Below, in pieces: positions 31,994 through 44,465 of a stretch of 64,000 nucleotides of DNA. The number at the start of each line of letters is the position of its first letter. Within the stretch, counting starts at the first letter, position 1. Below the pieces are notes generated by a model. It was given only the letters and a program-made list of their open reading frames with translations. It was not told the origin of the DNA and did not search any database. The stretch lies in contig CM046331.1 of the NCBI GenBank assembly GCA_025403435.1, positions 27,198,459 to 27,262,458 on the forward strand. The letters are read 5' to 3'. Origin of the DNA: Artocarpus heterophyllus (lineage: Eukaryota > Streptophyta > Magnoliopsida > Rosales > Moraceae). A program made the position numbers and the translations under genes.

Positions 31994-33968
31994 TGTGACA
32001 CCCGTTATTCTCCTAACGGGTATTGAGGTAATTAAATTAATTTTTAATGTATAAAAAAAAAATTGCTTCATTTAAATTTATTTTATAATATTTATTTTTA
32101 TCTATTTTTAAATTTTCTAAAATTCTCCTATATTTATTTAGTATGATTACTAAAAAGCCTTAGAACTTCTAATAAATCTCAAAAATGTCATATTGGCATT
32201 ATATGTGTTAAAGTCTTTAGATGAGACATAAGGATATCTTTTCCAACTACTCTTGACCCTCATTTTCTTTATTTCCTCCGTGACATGCTTCAACATGTCT
32301 CCTCTATAATTGTTTCCATCACTTCTCTTCAAAGACTTCATCTTTTCTTCCTTTCTCTTCCACGGTTCCCACACTCTTCTTCATATTTCTTTGCTGAAGC
32401 AAAATACTTAGAGAACTTCTTCAAGGCAGCCATAAAAATCAGCCACCATCACCTCCATTTGAGCAAGAATTTCAGTCATACCGAAGTAAAGGAACCTGTT
32501 TTGAAGCCATTTCAAGCTTCCAACTAACCATAATCCGAGGTTAGAATCTTATGAACAAATTTAGTCTTTCATTTATAAATTTTCTTTTATACTAAAGGAT
32601 TATTCAAATTTGCGTTCTTAAACCTAAGTATATGTTTGTTGCTATTTTGGAGCATATGTATGAAGTCTAAGTGTATATGCCCTAGACAGAAAATTTATAT
32701 TGTTAAACTTTGTAATACATCTATGGGCAGTGGTTATTTCTTGAAATTCTAAGATTAAATTAAAATAAATTTTATGAATGTAGTTGTATGTTGTGCTTTA
32801 GTTTTAATTGTCCTTATGCACGCCTTAGGATCAAGGGAGTATGGAGCTAACGTTAATTGATTCCAGGATTAAGAGACTGTTGATAAGCTTAAAAGGTAGG
32901 GATTCTATTACTCATCTTTTGTGAGGTTTTTATAGAATTAAAATTGATTGTTTTGCCGCAATATATATATATCTATGTTGAACTGATATTATATGATTAT
33001 CACATATGAAACTATGACATGGACTCGTCTTGTATTGTACGGCGAGGAACATAATGAATTGACACATGTTATAAATTGAGAAGCATGGTTAGGAAAACTA
33101 ACTCTATTGATAATGATTCAATATAGAGAAATTGTGAGACATGAAGAGGGCGACGGTTACGTCCTTGGGCATGAATACCCTAAAAGGTAAAATAGGGGGA
33201 AGGCGATGACGCTTCCTTGGGTTGAAAGTCCCAGAACACACTGTACAGGAATCGATTTGGTGAGGACTCGGGGCTTGATGTCCCCTCACCGGAACACCCT
33301 TGGAATGTTTATAGGGTGATCAAGTGCGCCCATTTGGGTTTCGATGAGTTGAGTGATACTCAATTTAACATGGATACCTAGGAACAATGATGATTGGTAA
33401 TATTTGTATAAATGTGTAATTATGACACTTGGTAATGATTAACTACGGTATCCATAAGATGTGATCATAATAAACCTCATAATCTGGAATATGATGTGAC
33501 TTACTAACCATGCAGGTTTTAATGTGGTAATGATAAAAAACCTAAAGGTGAGTAATGGCTTTCTCTACTGAGCATAGTGTTGCTCATACCCTTATGTTTA
33601 TATCTTTTCAGGACTCACTAAGTGTGAGGTGGCTACGAGAAATATAGTTGAGGAAGCGATGTAACTATATTACATTGGGACTGCTCAATTGTAAAGAATG
33701 TTCTTCATGATAATGTAAGCATCAATTGTTACTTTCTGTGACTGTATTACAATGTGTTGAAGGTTAAAATGATGATGACAACAGTTTATATTATTAAATT
33801 TAAGGTGCTACATTAAAACTGTGGTTTATTTGTCGTTTATATTTTTATTTTTGAGTTGAGAGTTTTTATTTAAGTCCCGGGCAAATTTTATTTTTAAGGT
33901 TTTACTTTTATTATTTATTTTTATTTTATCTCATTAAAAACTGTTAACCCCCATATAGGGGCGTTACA
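31994..33968 (+). repeat. 3' LTR of the cargo element
   Basis: 1975 bp, same ends as the 5' LTR and colinear with it at an offset of exactly 6237 throughout. No difference was found in the portions compared by eye. Followed by the target duplication ATAAT at 33969-33973. Confidence 0.95.
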
Positions 33969-34955
33969 ATAATCCATTAGTTGATGGAATACAGTATAGA
34001 AAGACACAAAAAAAGAGTATACGGTATAGTGTAATTATATCAATAGAGCAAAAACATAAATATATTGGATACTATATTGGTATTAAAACAGGTGGGGAAA
34101 AGTGAATTATTATATCATGGACTATTTAAATGTATATTTCCTCAACTAACGTTATAGGAAAAATACAGTGTGATATGCAACTATATTGTGTAAAGTTTGT
34201 TGGGACCCACTATAAAATGCCACCCAAAAGGGTGGAATTTTACCAAACAAGATGTGGCCAGTTTCTACCATGGCTTTTGAGCCAAAATTTACCACAAAAA
34301 ATTCTATGGTAGTGACTATGCATGGTAAGTCATCAAGTTGCAATTAATTATACTTAGAATATAACATTTTTTCATGTAAATTAGAACCAAAAATATTTCT
34401 TCTCCTTCCTCCTTGGTTCGGCAGCCCCTAGAGCTCTATCTCCCAAATTTCTTTGGTCAAAAATTTAACCCAGAAATCCACCTTCCAATCAAGAGTGAGA
34501 CCAAGATCAAGTGCGAGGTTCAAGGAAAGACAGTTTTGGAAGGTAAATTTTAGACTTTCTTTATGTGTTTCTAAGGTTTTCTTTGGGTTTTGAAGGGATT
34601 TTGATGTGAGTCTTTTTGTTATGACTTGTGTCTAGGAAAAATAGACAAGATCAAGTCCTTGTGGAGACTCACAAACTCGTAAAACCTTTTGGCAAAAACC
34701 TTAACCTTGCCTTGAATGTTTTTTTTTTAAATGAAATTTTGAGTATATTTTGTACTACATATGGACTATGGCATGTTAAAAGAACATTGTGATATGTTTA
34801 TGTGATTTGTTTTGTGCTTAGTAATGACATGGAGTAAGTAGAAACTAGGGTTTATGTGCTTGAAAATCAAATTTGAAAAAAAAAATATGCATAATGTAAA
34901 GTTTGGATGATCTTCCAAAAAAAAAAATTTTTTTGACATGTTCAAACATGATTTA

Positions 34956-37900
34956 TGTAATGACTGAGGAAACGTCATTAATAAAACCTAATATTTAATT
35001 GGGTTTAATTAATGAATTTATTCTTAAAAATATGAAATTTTGTAAAAATTGTAATTTCTGTGAAAATTACAATAAAATATGAATGAGCGGCATTGATTGC
35101 AAATTTTATGGCATATGTAATGCAATGGTGGATATTGTAAATACAAATTTTATGAGTTTGATGACTTAGAGATTTGTGCATAATATCCATAAAATGAATT
35201 TCATGTCACAATTAATTGTGAAATTGTGATATAAACGAATGAATGATTAGAATGTAAATAGGACATAGAGGTTGTCCTAACCCTAACCGGGGGTAGAAAG
35301 GAGGCCAGAGCAGTATAAGAATACTGCTAAATGAAAACGCAGATACGAAAAATGTCACGATTAGCCTCCAAAAGTCAACGAAAAGTAAGTTAAATATTTT
35401 TATACAGTCTAAGGATAGAAAGTACACTGAATTGACCACGGCAGTATAGGAAAAATACTGTGTGATGAAAAATTACACAGTATAAATTTTTAACTCCACA
35501 AAGTGGACATTTGCTTGAATTCTATTGGGCCAGCAAGCCATGCAATGTGGCCCAATAAGATGAGGACACCTAGTGGTATACTCATGGGTTACCATGAGTC
35601 ACCAAATGTGATAAGGATGCATTTAAGGCAAAGTTATCACAAAAATTCATTTCCTTTCTTTCCTTCCAAGCTCCGGCAGCCATAACCAACAGCTCTAAAA
35701 AAATTTCTCAGCCCCCAAACTTTGCTAAAATACCCCCAAACAAGTTTTACAAGCAAGTACAAGGATTTCCCACAAGTTTTAAGGTAAAATCCTAAACTTT
35801 TTAATGAGTTTTCAATGGATTTTTCATGGGTAAAGGGAAAAAATTAATCCATGGTATTTTTGCATGAAAAGGAATTCCAAGACGAAGTTCAAGAAGCCTT
35901 TGAAGGCTAGAAATCCAAAAAGTGTTATTTGGGTAAGTTTTAAAGTTTAAAGTTTTGAATTTTGTTTTAATTTTTATTCTTTCAAACCCATGAGGGGTTT
36001 TGAGCACATATTTGATGGAATTTCATGTATATGTGATGATTGGCAAGTTTGAGTTGTGAAACTTTGGTTTTTAGTGCAAACCGGTAATTTTTGGAAAAAT
36101 ACTATTTTTGTAATTTTGATGTTTGACTTTGCAAAAGTGATGTTTGAGCATGAGAATGTGTTGATTAAGGCATGGAATGGTTTCTTCAGGGGTAGAATTG
36201 CAAGTTTGAAATAGATTTTTGTAAAAATGCCAAAGGGACTAAATTGAAAGAAAAAGTTCATTCTCGGCAGATTTGAAAAATAGTCAAAAACGCCCCTGTA
36301 CAGTGAGATTTTGGAAAAAGTTAAAACACAAAAGTTGTAGATCTCGATGTGTTAGGTCACGCGGACGGTTTGTCTAAAAACTCAATCATTTGTGAGTTTT
36401 TGATTTTTCAAGAATATGTTAAAAGTGAAAAAAGTGTTAAATGGCAAAAATGTTATTTTTGCAAAATGATTTAAGGCATGGTACCTTAAGTAAAAACGAT
36501 CCTTGAGAAAAATAGGAAATTTTGATGCAAAGAAGTAAATTTTAGTCCCGGGGGTAAAATCGTCAAAATTTTCAGTTCAGGGACTAAACCGCAAAGTTTT
36601 ATGAAAATAGGGCATAATTGAGAAATAAAGAGATTTGACCCACTAGGGTGTTATTTTGAAATTAGTATATGGTTATTTTCGTAAGAATAACGAAATCGAG
36701 CTCGGGTAGGTTAGTAAACCCACGAAGAGCAAAATCGTCATTTTTGTCCAAATAACCCAAACCATTTTGAAATGTTTCCAGTGGAATAAGAAAATGACTA
36801 GAAAGGGTACCCGCCCTTCGTTAGAAACGATAGGGTAAAGTTAGACAGAAATAAGAAAAACCAGTGGTTTTTAGAGTTGTACATAGTAATGCAACACAAT
36901 TTATTAACTAATGGATGTTTCGTATCGAAACATAGTGAAATTTGGCTAATGGCTTTGTAATTGGCCAACAGGATTTTAGGAGTCTAGGAGAAGGGAAATC
37001 GAGGTTAAGTTGCTCGACATTCACATCAAGTAAGTACCCTTCCCACCTACAGTATGAAATGTAGGTTTAGAAAGAAATGTATGTATATGTATACCTGTGC
37101 GTATGATTAAGTGTAAACTTGTATGTTTGCCATGATATGAACACCTAGGGGTATAGTTATGTATGAATAATTGTGAACATATTAATGTGTACCAGTGTGT
37201 ATAGGATGTTATGTACCTGTGAGTACAATAATGAAAATGAGCATGTGTACCATGATTTTGTACCTGTGTGTATAATAATGAAAATGAGCATGTGTATCAT
37301 GATTTCGTACCTGTGTGTACAATGATAAATACTTGAGCATGTATAAAGTAGGTATCTGTGTGTACATTTTATGTTAAGTACCTGTGAGTACATTATGCTA
37401 TATACCTGTACGTATATTAATGTGTACCAGTGTGTATAAAAAGTAAGTACCTGTGTGTACTATGCTATGCAAGATAATTTATGTTTCATGGATAATATGT
37501 GATTATCACTTCATGCATGGTATGTCAACCATAATAAAGGGACTGGTAAATGTATCACCAGAAATTAAGAAAAGTGTCGTACCGACTCCTAACTTAAGGG
37601 GAGTTTAAAGGATATGTTACGGTCACGGTGTTACGTAGACCTAAATGAAATTGCGCAATGGTACGAACACTTGGGCCCTAATAAAGATAAGAAATGATGA
37701 GGATAAAGAAAGTTTATAAGAAAGCATAATTGATTCATGCATTCATATGAATATCCATGTGGGATTTACGGGACTTACTGGGCGTTAGCTCATTAAGTAT
37801 TTCATGTTGTAGGTATTCCGACGAGAAGGTTAGAATAAGTTCAAATGGTGAGCTGGCGGAGGGGTGGATGATGTGCAGATTGGGTATGGAGTCCGCTGCT

Positions 37901-38138
37901 GTAATGATTTCCGCTACGTATGTTTAAAGTTATTTTGATATGAAATGTTTAAAAGAAAGATGTTATGAAAGTAAAAGTATTAATTATGTAAATACAAGTA
38001 TGTGAAAGTATTTTGAGAATTATCAAAGTTAATGTAAGTAAATCTTTTATTTCTGTTTTAAAAAAAAAATTCCTAAATTTTTGCCCTAAAGTAAGTAAGA
38101 AAGAGTTTTATCACAGCCCGAAAAGGCGGGTTGTGACA
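34956..38138 (+). mobile_element. inner solo LTR, family A, 3183 bp, TSD ATTTA
   Basis: It starts TGTAATGACTGAGG and ends CGGGTTGTGACA, with ATTTA on both sides (34951-34955, 38139-38143). It interrupts the outer family A LTR, whose sequence continues from 34955 to 38144. Near the end is a CCCG...CGGG stem just before TTGTGACA. It contains a degenerate array of GTACCTGTGTGTAC units (37091-37462). No coding region. Confidence 0.82.
37091..37462. repeat. degenerate array of TACCTGTGTGTA dyad units inside the inner LTR
   Basis: About eleven copies of TACCTGTG(T/A/C)GTA variants, spaced roughly 20-50 bp. Many are bounded by GTAC on both sides (GTAC-CTGTGT-GTAC), so each unit is an inverted half-site. 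Two larger units (about 37225-37305) also share AATAATGAAAATGAGCATG. Confidence 0.8.
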
Positions 38139-39781
38139 ATTTATTTTCTGTGTAAGATATGAAACTTGTTCAAAATAGTGAGATTTACAACTTTTGTGAA
38201 CAAAATTTTGTGAAATTTTTAAAGTACTGAATTGCAAAGAGTTGTGTAAATTCGACATAATTGAAATATGGCAGAAAGCTCCATATGCAGTTAGAATTTA
38301 GGAAAAATTAAAATACAAAAGTCGTAGAACTCATCGAAATTGTTAAAGGATGCAAATGGCATGTGAAATTTAGCACGGTTTATGAGTTACGAATTTTGAA
38401 AGTTTTAATTGCAAAAATATTTTAAAAAATATGTTAAAAAGAAAAGCGTTTTTTAACTAAGGAATTTCACTTGGAAACTTTAGAGAATAATAATCCTTAC
38501 TAAAAATCAAGCCCAATAGTATAAAATAATCATTTTCGATTCTAGGGACGAAATCATCAAAATTTTCATAATTTGCCTTAAAATCGGAAGGTTTTGTTAA
38601 AATGGATTTTTACTGCAAAAAGAAATTCAACGCTTTGTTTTTCTTTCCCCATAGTCGATAAGTAACATTTTGCAACAATTTAGCAAAAAAAGGGCTCGAA
38701 AAATTTTTTACAAGCCCACGAGGGCAAAAACATTATTTTTTGCAAAATGGCTTAAACGGTCCCCGAAACGTTCGAAATAGAAAAGCACCTTTTCATGGGA
38801 ATTTTTCCATAATCTGTTAGTAACGAAAAGTCAATGCGAGATAAGAAGAAACAAATTATGGAACGCCCAGGTTTCTTTTAGAAACCGACCCATGAATATA
38901 TTAAGTATTTAGGTGTCAAAGTTTTGTTATCAACAAGTAGTCAGTAATAAACGAGTTAGCTAATAACAATAAAATTATCCAAGCACAACACTTAGACAAA
39001 TAGTGAGGGTATCAAGAAATTGGATAAGTGCGGAGTAAATTTTAAGTAAGTTCTAAGCCCCACCAATTATATAGACATAAACCTTTATTTCATTTTAACC
39101 AATTGCAATTATAATACACTTAATTTAAGTTATTAAGCATCATAAATGGTATGCCATCATAATTTAAAAGAATTAATAAATGATTCACTAAATAAGATAA
39201 AGAAGAGTTGTACCAACCTCCCGATGCAAGGGGATCTCTAAGTTATGTTACGGTGTCGGTATTACGACAACCCATATGCGCATTTGGTACGACTACTTGG
39301 GCCCTAGTTAAAGTTAAGGATGTAATGTAAATAATTAAAGTTCATAAATAAGCACAAATGAATCACACATACTAATAGACTTTATTTGTGGGCTATGTTT
39401 AGATTTACTGAACAATAACTCACCTAGTTATTTCATGCTATAGGAAATCCAACGAAGAGGCTGGAATAGAATCACTGTTGAGCTGGCATCGATGGATGAG
39501 CAAAAGTGTAGTAAAAAATATAGATATCGTTACAGGAATGCTTTCATTGTATATTAAGTAATTTTGGACTATGAATTTTGAAGGAAATATTATGTATATT
39601 ATAAGGTAAGATAAGTAAGAAATCTAAACTCTTTTGGAAACAATGTTGTAAAAATAATATATGTAAAATGAAAAGTTTTATGTATATATGTATAGGTGTG
39701 TGTGTATAAATGTTTCCTAATTTTTATAACTATGTAAGTAGGTAACTATTAAGGAACAATTTGAAAGGTCGTTACACTAAC

Positions 39782-41400
39782 GGTGGTCCCACCAACCACA
39801 GAGAAGAGCCACACCTTAACCCTATCTCGACTGAGGACACCATCCAACAAACCAAGAGGCATGGGGATACCATTCTTTAAAAGCTGACTCAGCTTGCAGC
39901 AACACAAAAGCAACAAACACAACTCAGAGGACCAGTGAGGAAACCACTGCCCTAATTACAATTGACCCGAAACGCAAAAACAACTCAAGACATAAAACCA
40001 GAATGCTGCCTCCATTGTGATCCACAGATCCAAAGTCCCTCAACGCCAGCCACTCAAAAGCCTCACCCACCTAACTCTAGCCACCTACCCATAGGAGAGC
40101 TCCCACAGTCTTTTTCCAACTAACCCTATGGCAAGACCCGAACAAGCACCACCCACCCTCACTTAGCGGCACGAACCCACCTTCAGCAAGGGGAAGGCCC
40201 CTTAATATCGGCGTCAGGCACACGACAACCTTTCCCGCCCCACCCATGGCACACCCAAATTGTGGAGCCAACCTCCTCGCCCAATCAACCCAGCTAGATC
40301 TCGGAGGAAATTCGAGTCTCCCATGATCTCCGTGGACAATATCACCTCCTCTCTCCCATGTCCCAAGCCCAGATCGACAACAGAGATCATCTATCTCTTA
40401 GCTCTGTGCCCATCTTCCGACCCGAGTCAAGCATATCTCCCTCTGCTGCATGAATTCTAGCTGCACGAACATTGGCAGGAGACAACCCTCCAACTGAAGA
40501 TCGGAGGCCAACATACTGGTGGTGCGTTGGCCCACCTACCCTAATGCAATCTCTCCACCTTTCTTTTTCTCGTTCTTTCTCTCTCTTTAAAAAGTCTCTC
40601 ACAGAATCAAAGGTGTCTAATGCGAAACATATATATCGTTGATTGACATCACTTATTGCTTGGATTATTACCAAGAAAAAGTAAAGTTTAGGGCTTTTAA
40701 ATGTCAAAGTTAAAGTTTTAAAGTGCAAGATTGAAAAGACGATAAATTTAGGATATGCATAAGTTCAAATCACCTTAAATACAATCACCTTTCAAAATAC
40801 GAAAATATCTACAAAAACATCCATAAAAAAGCTGGTTTCTTAGTCCTGATACAATGTACCACTCTCTTACAAACATAACACAAACTAAAGTAAAAAAAAA
40901 AGAAGGGAAATTTTACCAAATAGCTCAATTTAAATTTTAATTTTAATATAAGTAAATATCACATCTTTAAAATATTTAAGTATATAGTATTTGAAATACT
41001 TAAATTTTTAATTTTATTTTCTTTTTTTTTCTTCATTTTTTTCTTTCGTTTCTTTTTATTTTTGTTTTTTTATTATCTTGTTGTTGTTTTATATTTTTTT
41101 AAATCACTTTATACAATAATAAATTTTGTTTTAATCTAAGCTAACTATTTATTAAATATTGTTATATTTAATATATTTATTTTTATTATTAATTAATGAT
41201 GATCTAATCCTCTTTCTTTGAAATATATATATATATCGATCGAATAGTCGCCTCTCAAAAAACTGGTGTTACTCAGGCTTTAGTGTATTTGAGAATGCAG
41301 TTTGATTTAACTTTACATGGGAGAGATTTATTCTGCATGAGTAAGGAGTTGAAAGGACGTTGTTAAACACACTACAACTCTGAAAATAAAAAGGAAAAAA
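39782..41400. other. GC-richer unassigned block, then AT-rich DNA
   Basis: From 39782 to about 40560 the DNA is clearly GC-richer than its surroundings and continues the sequence that ended at 23038 before the nest inserted. Minus-strand ORFs (40077-40271, 40387-40728) show no domain I recognise. It could be a degenerate non-LTR element or an old gene fragment. From 40560 to 41400 it is AT-rich with homopolymer runs and nothing recognisable. Confidence 0.4.
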
Positions 41401-43527
41401 AAAAGGCGCATTTTTAATTCTCCGTCCCAATCCTTCCCGCAGAAAAGTGCGCGCACGGTAAGAATAACCACTTCTAATCCCTAAAATTCTTTTTCATATC
41501 CATTTTTCGGATTTTATTTTATTCTTCGTTTTTCATTATATCTTGTTTGGTTCCCGAGAAAAAGCGAGAAAGCTTGTGACGGATTTTAGAATCCTGGTTT
41601 GTGACTTGTTTTGCTAGTTTTAGAGACCCATCAACGAAAATCAACTTCTTACTATTGTTTGATTTAGATATATATGTTTTGGTTTGGTACATGTTTCTTC
41701 GTGTCGATTAATGTTAAAGCTTTAATCTTTTTATAATTTGCATTTGTTTTGTCGTTAATTATTTTCTTGATATGGTTGGGGCCTGTTTTGTGTTGGAAGA
41801 TTTTAGCTTTTAGCTAATATGTATATTTATTCCTTAGAAAATTTGCGGGAAAAAAACATTATGTTTACATTTCTGTGTGTGTTTCTTAGATAAAGTTTTA
41901 GTCTTTCATTCCCCTAATTTTTTGTTTTGGGATCAATATGAAATTAGCTATAAGAAAACATTTTTCATTGGTCAAGTTTAGAAATTAATTGCTTAAAAAA
42001 AGCTGAGTTCTCATGACAATATTTAGTCGAGAACAAATAATTAAATTTATTTGAGACCTAATCCCCAATTTTTTGCTCAATTTCCACATCTTTTTGGCGT
42101 CTTTTTAGGTCTTTAAAGCCCGATTTGTTTGAGAATCCTCTTGTCTTCCATGTCCCTTTTTCAGGCCTCTTTTGTTTTTTATTTTTTTCCTTCAAAAAGT
42201 TTCTTCTGTATTTCAATGTTCTTAAGAGAGCTTTTGTTTTGTTTCTATCCTTTTTCTGGATTTAATTTCTGTTCATAGTTACAATTGCGGGTGATTGCTT
42301 GCTCGCGATCGAAGAAAAATTATATTTTTGTCTAAATACATCAATTGATGATTGATGAAATTTCCATTTATCCCCTTTTGATAGAGATCTCATGGCTAAT
42401 TGTAGTGTGTAAGTGCAGTAAGCAAGACCATTCACCCCAGATTTAATCTTTGCTGAAGCCGATCTGTTATCGCTGGATTTATTTTGAAGGAACTGTTTGT
42501 GATAGCCCTATCTCACTTCTTGTGACCTTAGATGCTATAAGGTGTTTATATTTTTGAACCGTGTTTGTCACATAGAACTCATTTTTGTTCAAGTGCTTGG
42601 TGTTATCGGTCATGTATTTGTTAATTTTGTTTTCATTCTTTTTGCTGTTCTTGGGACAAATATAATTGTACGCATTCTACCCTGCGAAGCGCCTCGAGCT
42701 ACTCTTTAAATGTTAATTTCACTTAGTATTTTCTGTTGTTGTCAATTGTTCTTAAAAAACTGTTACATTTTCAGGTTATTCTTTCTGTCATTGTCGTGAA
42801 GACGTCAATTTGTACTACGGTTCCAAATACTGTTGCCAACTCACCGCAATTAGCGCCAGATATTGTCTTTTATCTTACTTCACTTAATTTATTAGCACTG
42901 CTCTTTTCTGCTTACAAGCATAAAGGTTTCTGTGAAGCCATAGAACTAAGATCCTTAACCTTTTAACTTTTCCGGTCTAAGAGGTTCGGTGCATTCTAAG
43001 TTTATAGTTAGGGGATACGGAGTGGCAGAAATGCCAGATTTCCATCCTCATATGAGGCTCGGAAACTCATTGGCGACAAGTCGTCACGGATTGATTCGTC
43101 ATCCTCAAACATTGTTAGCCGACCATTTGTTTTGGACCCTGTTATCGGTCATCAAATTTCCACATGAAATGGGAACCGGGTCCATGTAAGTGATTGAGAC
43201 CTCGAAAACAACAACGATGGGACTATATATATTGAGTTTGGAACCCAAACGCAATCGTTGAGTGGAATACATCCTCTTTGTGTTAGCTCTCAGAGATTTT
43301 TTATGGTGTCTATTTGGAGGGTCACTGGACCAAGATCCTTTAGGTGTTATATTATTTACCAGAGATGTGTTGTGACTTGCCTCTCGCAATAAACATCTTC
43401 ATTGCTACTTATTTACTAAATTTTTTAACTCGACGAAATTTTTCGCATGTTGATTGCAATTACATGGTTGTTGCTGAACTGTTCAACTGTTTTGTTTTTT
43501 CTCACATCAAGAATGTTGGGATGTAAT

Positions 43528-44465
43528 TAACAAGGTGAAGTGGTCTAGGAGGCGTTTGCTACCGGTTTCACCCTTTGGTTGCAAAAAGGGGACGAGTTCA
43601 GAGTGCTAAGTCTTAGGGACGGTTAAGAATGTCAAGTTCGAACCAGTTGAGCACAGTGCAAGCTTTCCTTTTGTGAGGACAAGAAAACCTGCTGTGTACA
43701 CCAGTTGAGCACAGTACAAGCTTTCCTTTTCTGGGGACAAGAAAACCTGCTGTGTACTCTACTCTAAGACAATCTAGTGCTTTCATATGTGCTGCTGCTT
43801 TGGTAAGCTTTGTCATTGCATCTTTCCTTTTGTAATCATGAATCCTGGCAGTAGGAAAAAGATCTTGATCTTCGCTTAGCTTTTTTCTTACAAAATGCTA
43901 GATGTGCTGCGGAGCAAACGCAAGTGGTTACGCGTCAGCTCCAACAATGACTCACATTCCAGGTAATGGCCATGGCCAGTATTACTGTGTTAATATTAAT
44001 TGTAAGTATCAGGCAAAAGTACTGGTGCATTTTTTATGTCGTTCATGTATTGAGCACGTGCTAGTCCAGGCATTAACCAAAACTGTCCGTCCTTGTCTTG
44101 GTTGCTTCTTAGGGGGATATTAATATTTTCTTATCAAAGTTTGAATCTTACTACAGCGAAATTCCCTGTTAAATATCAAGTCGTGATTCATGGGTCTGTT
44201 TTTCTTGTTGAAATTTTGAAAACTGATTTAAAATAATTCATCTGTTGATGATTGAATTAATCATACAGCCAAGAACAAGTTACTTGATCTTGATGACGGT
44301 GGGACTGGATTTCCACCTCGTGATGATGGCGACAGCGGCAGTGGTGGTGGGGGAAATTGGTCTGGTGGTTTCTTCTTTTTCGGGTTTCTTCTTTTTCCTG
44401 GCTTCTTGAAAAGATGAGGAGAGTGAAGGACCTTACCGAGGCAAAAGGAGAAGATAAAGCGAAGT
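43528..44465 (+). pseudogene. broken gene for a Gly-rich chloroplast protein (YELLOW LEAF 1-like)
   Basis: Three exon-like pieces are recognisable. The first (about 43620-43800) encodes VKNVKFEPVEHS and, after a duplication, RKPAVYSTLRQSSAFICAAAL, followed by donor GTAAGC. The second (about 43895-43962) encodes NARCAAEQTQVVTRQ and, in another frame, PTMTHIP, followed by donor GTAATG. The third (44270-44453) encodes LLDLDDGGTGFPPRDD, a glycine run, NWSGGFFFFGFLLFPGFLK and, one frame over, DEESEGPYRGKRRR. The GGNWSGGFFFFGFL signature matches from memory a plastid protein family that includes YELLOW LEAF 1, implicated in ATP synthase assembly. Lesions: a 58-bp tandem duplication, an acceptor reading ACAA where ACAG is expected, a missing base near 43940 and an extra A near 44410. 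Upstream, 41.4-43.5 kb has splice-like sites (donor near 41459, acceptor near 42774) that may be its 5' UTR introns, with no clear coding. Confidence 0.5.
43642..43757. repeat. 58-bp tandem duplication in the broken chloroplast-protein gene
   Basis: Two adjacent copies, 43642-43699 and 43700-43757, start ACCAGTTGAGCACAGT and end CTGCTGTGTAC, with a few differences. 58 is not a multiple of three, so it breaks the reading frame. Confidence 0.92.

Larger units (their letters stand above)
25757..33968 (+). mobile_element. intact non-autonomous LTR retrotransposon carrying two foreign ORFs (8212 bp)
   Basis: Two 1975-bp LTRs (25757-27731, 31994-33968; constant offset 6237) start TGTGACACCC and end GGCGTTACA, flanked by ATAAT (25752-25756, 33969-33973). 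A primer-binding site matching initiator Met-tRNA (TGGTATCAGAGC, 27739-27750) follows the 5' LTR, and a polypurine tract (31980-31993) precedes the 3' LTR. The context TTTCGAGGACGAAATTTC before the tract is characteristic of Tekay/Del Ty3-gypsy elements. The 4.26-kb interior has no recognisable gag, protease, RT, RNase H or integrase. It holds an ORF for a basic cysteine-rich protein (29223-29744) and a LOG-like ORF (30349-31038), both sense with the LTRs. It must use proteins supplied in trans. Intact ends, TSD and LTR identity point to recent insertion. Confidence 0.93.
23044..39776 (+). mobile_element. outer solo LTR, family A, split by three later insertions; TSD CTAAC
   Basis: The left end TATAACGCTCAAG (one base off TGTAACG) is preceded by CTAAC (23039-23043). 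The right end AGGTCGTTACA is followed by CTAAC (39777-39781). Removing the nested insertions leaves three pieces, 23044-23394, 33974-34955 and 38144-39776, about 2.97 kb in total. These align piece by piece with the 3.18-kb family A LTR at 34956-38138: both have GGATTTAATTAATG/GGGTTTAATTAATG near the start, ACAAATTTTATGAGTTT next, and a closing region with matching GAGCTGGC...TGGATGA words. It is the oldest layer of the nest. No coding sequence remains. Confidence 0.8.

Noticed and set aside
37091..37462. CRISPR-like array
   Set aside because: Repeats are short, degenerate and irregularly spaced, inside a plant LTR. No cas genes, and the context is eukaryotic.
40077..40728. GC-richer block with minus-strand ORFs as a possible gene
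   Set aside because: No domain, splice pattern or start context could be supported. Left as unassigned DNA.
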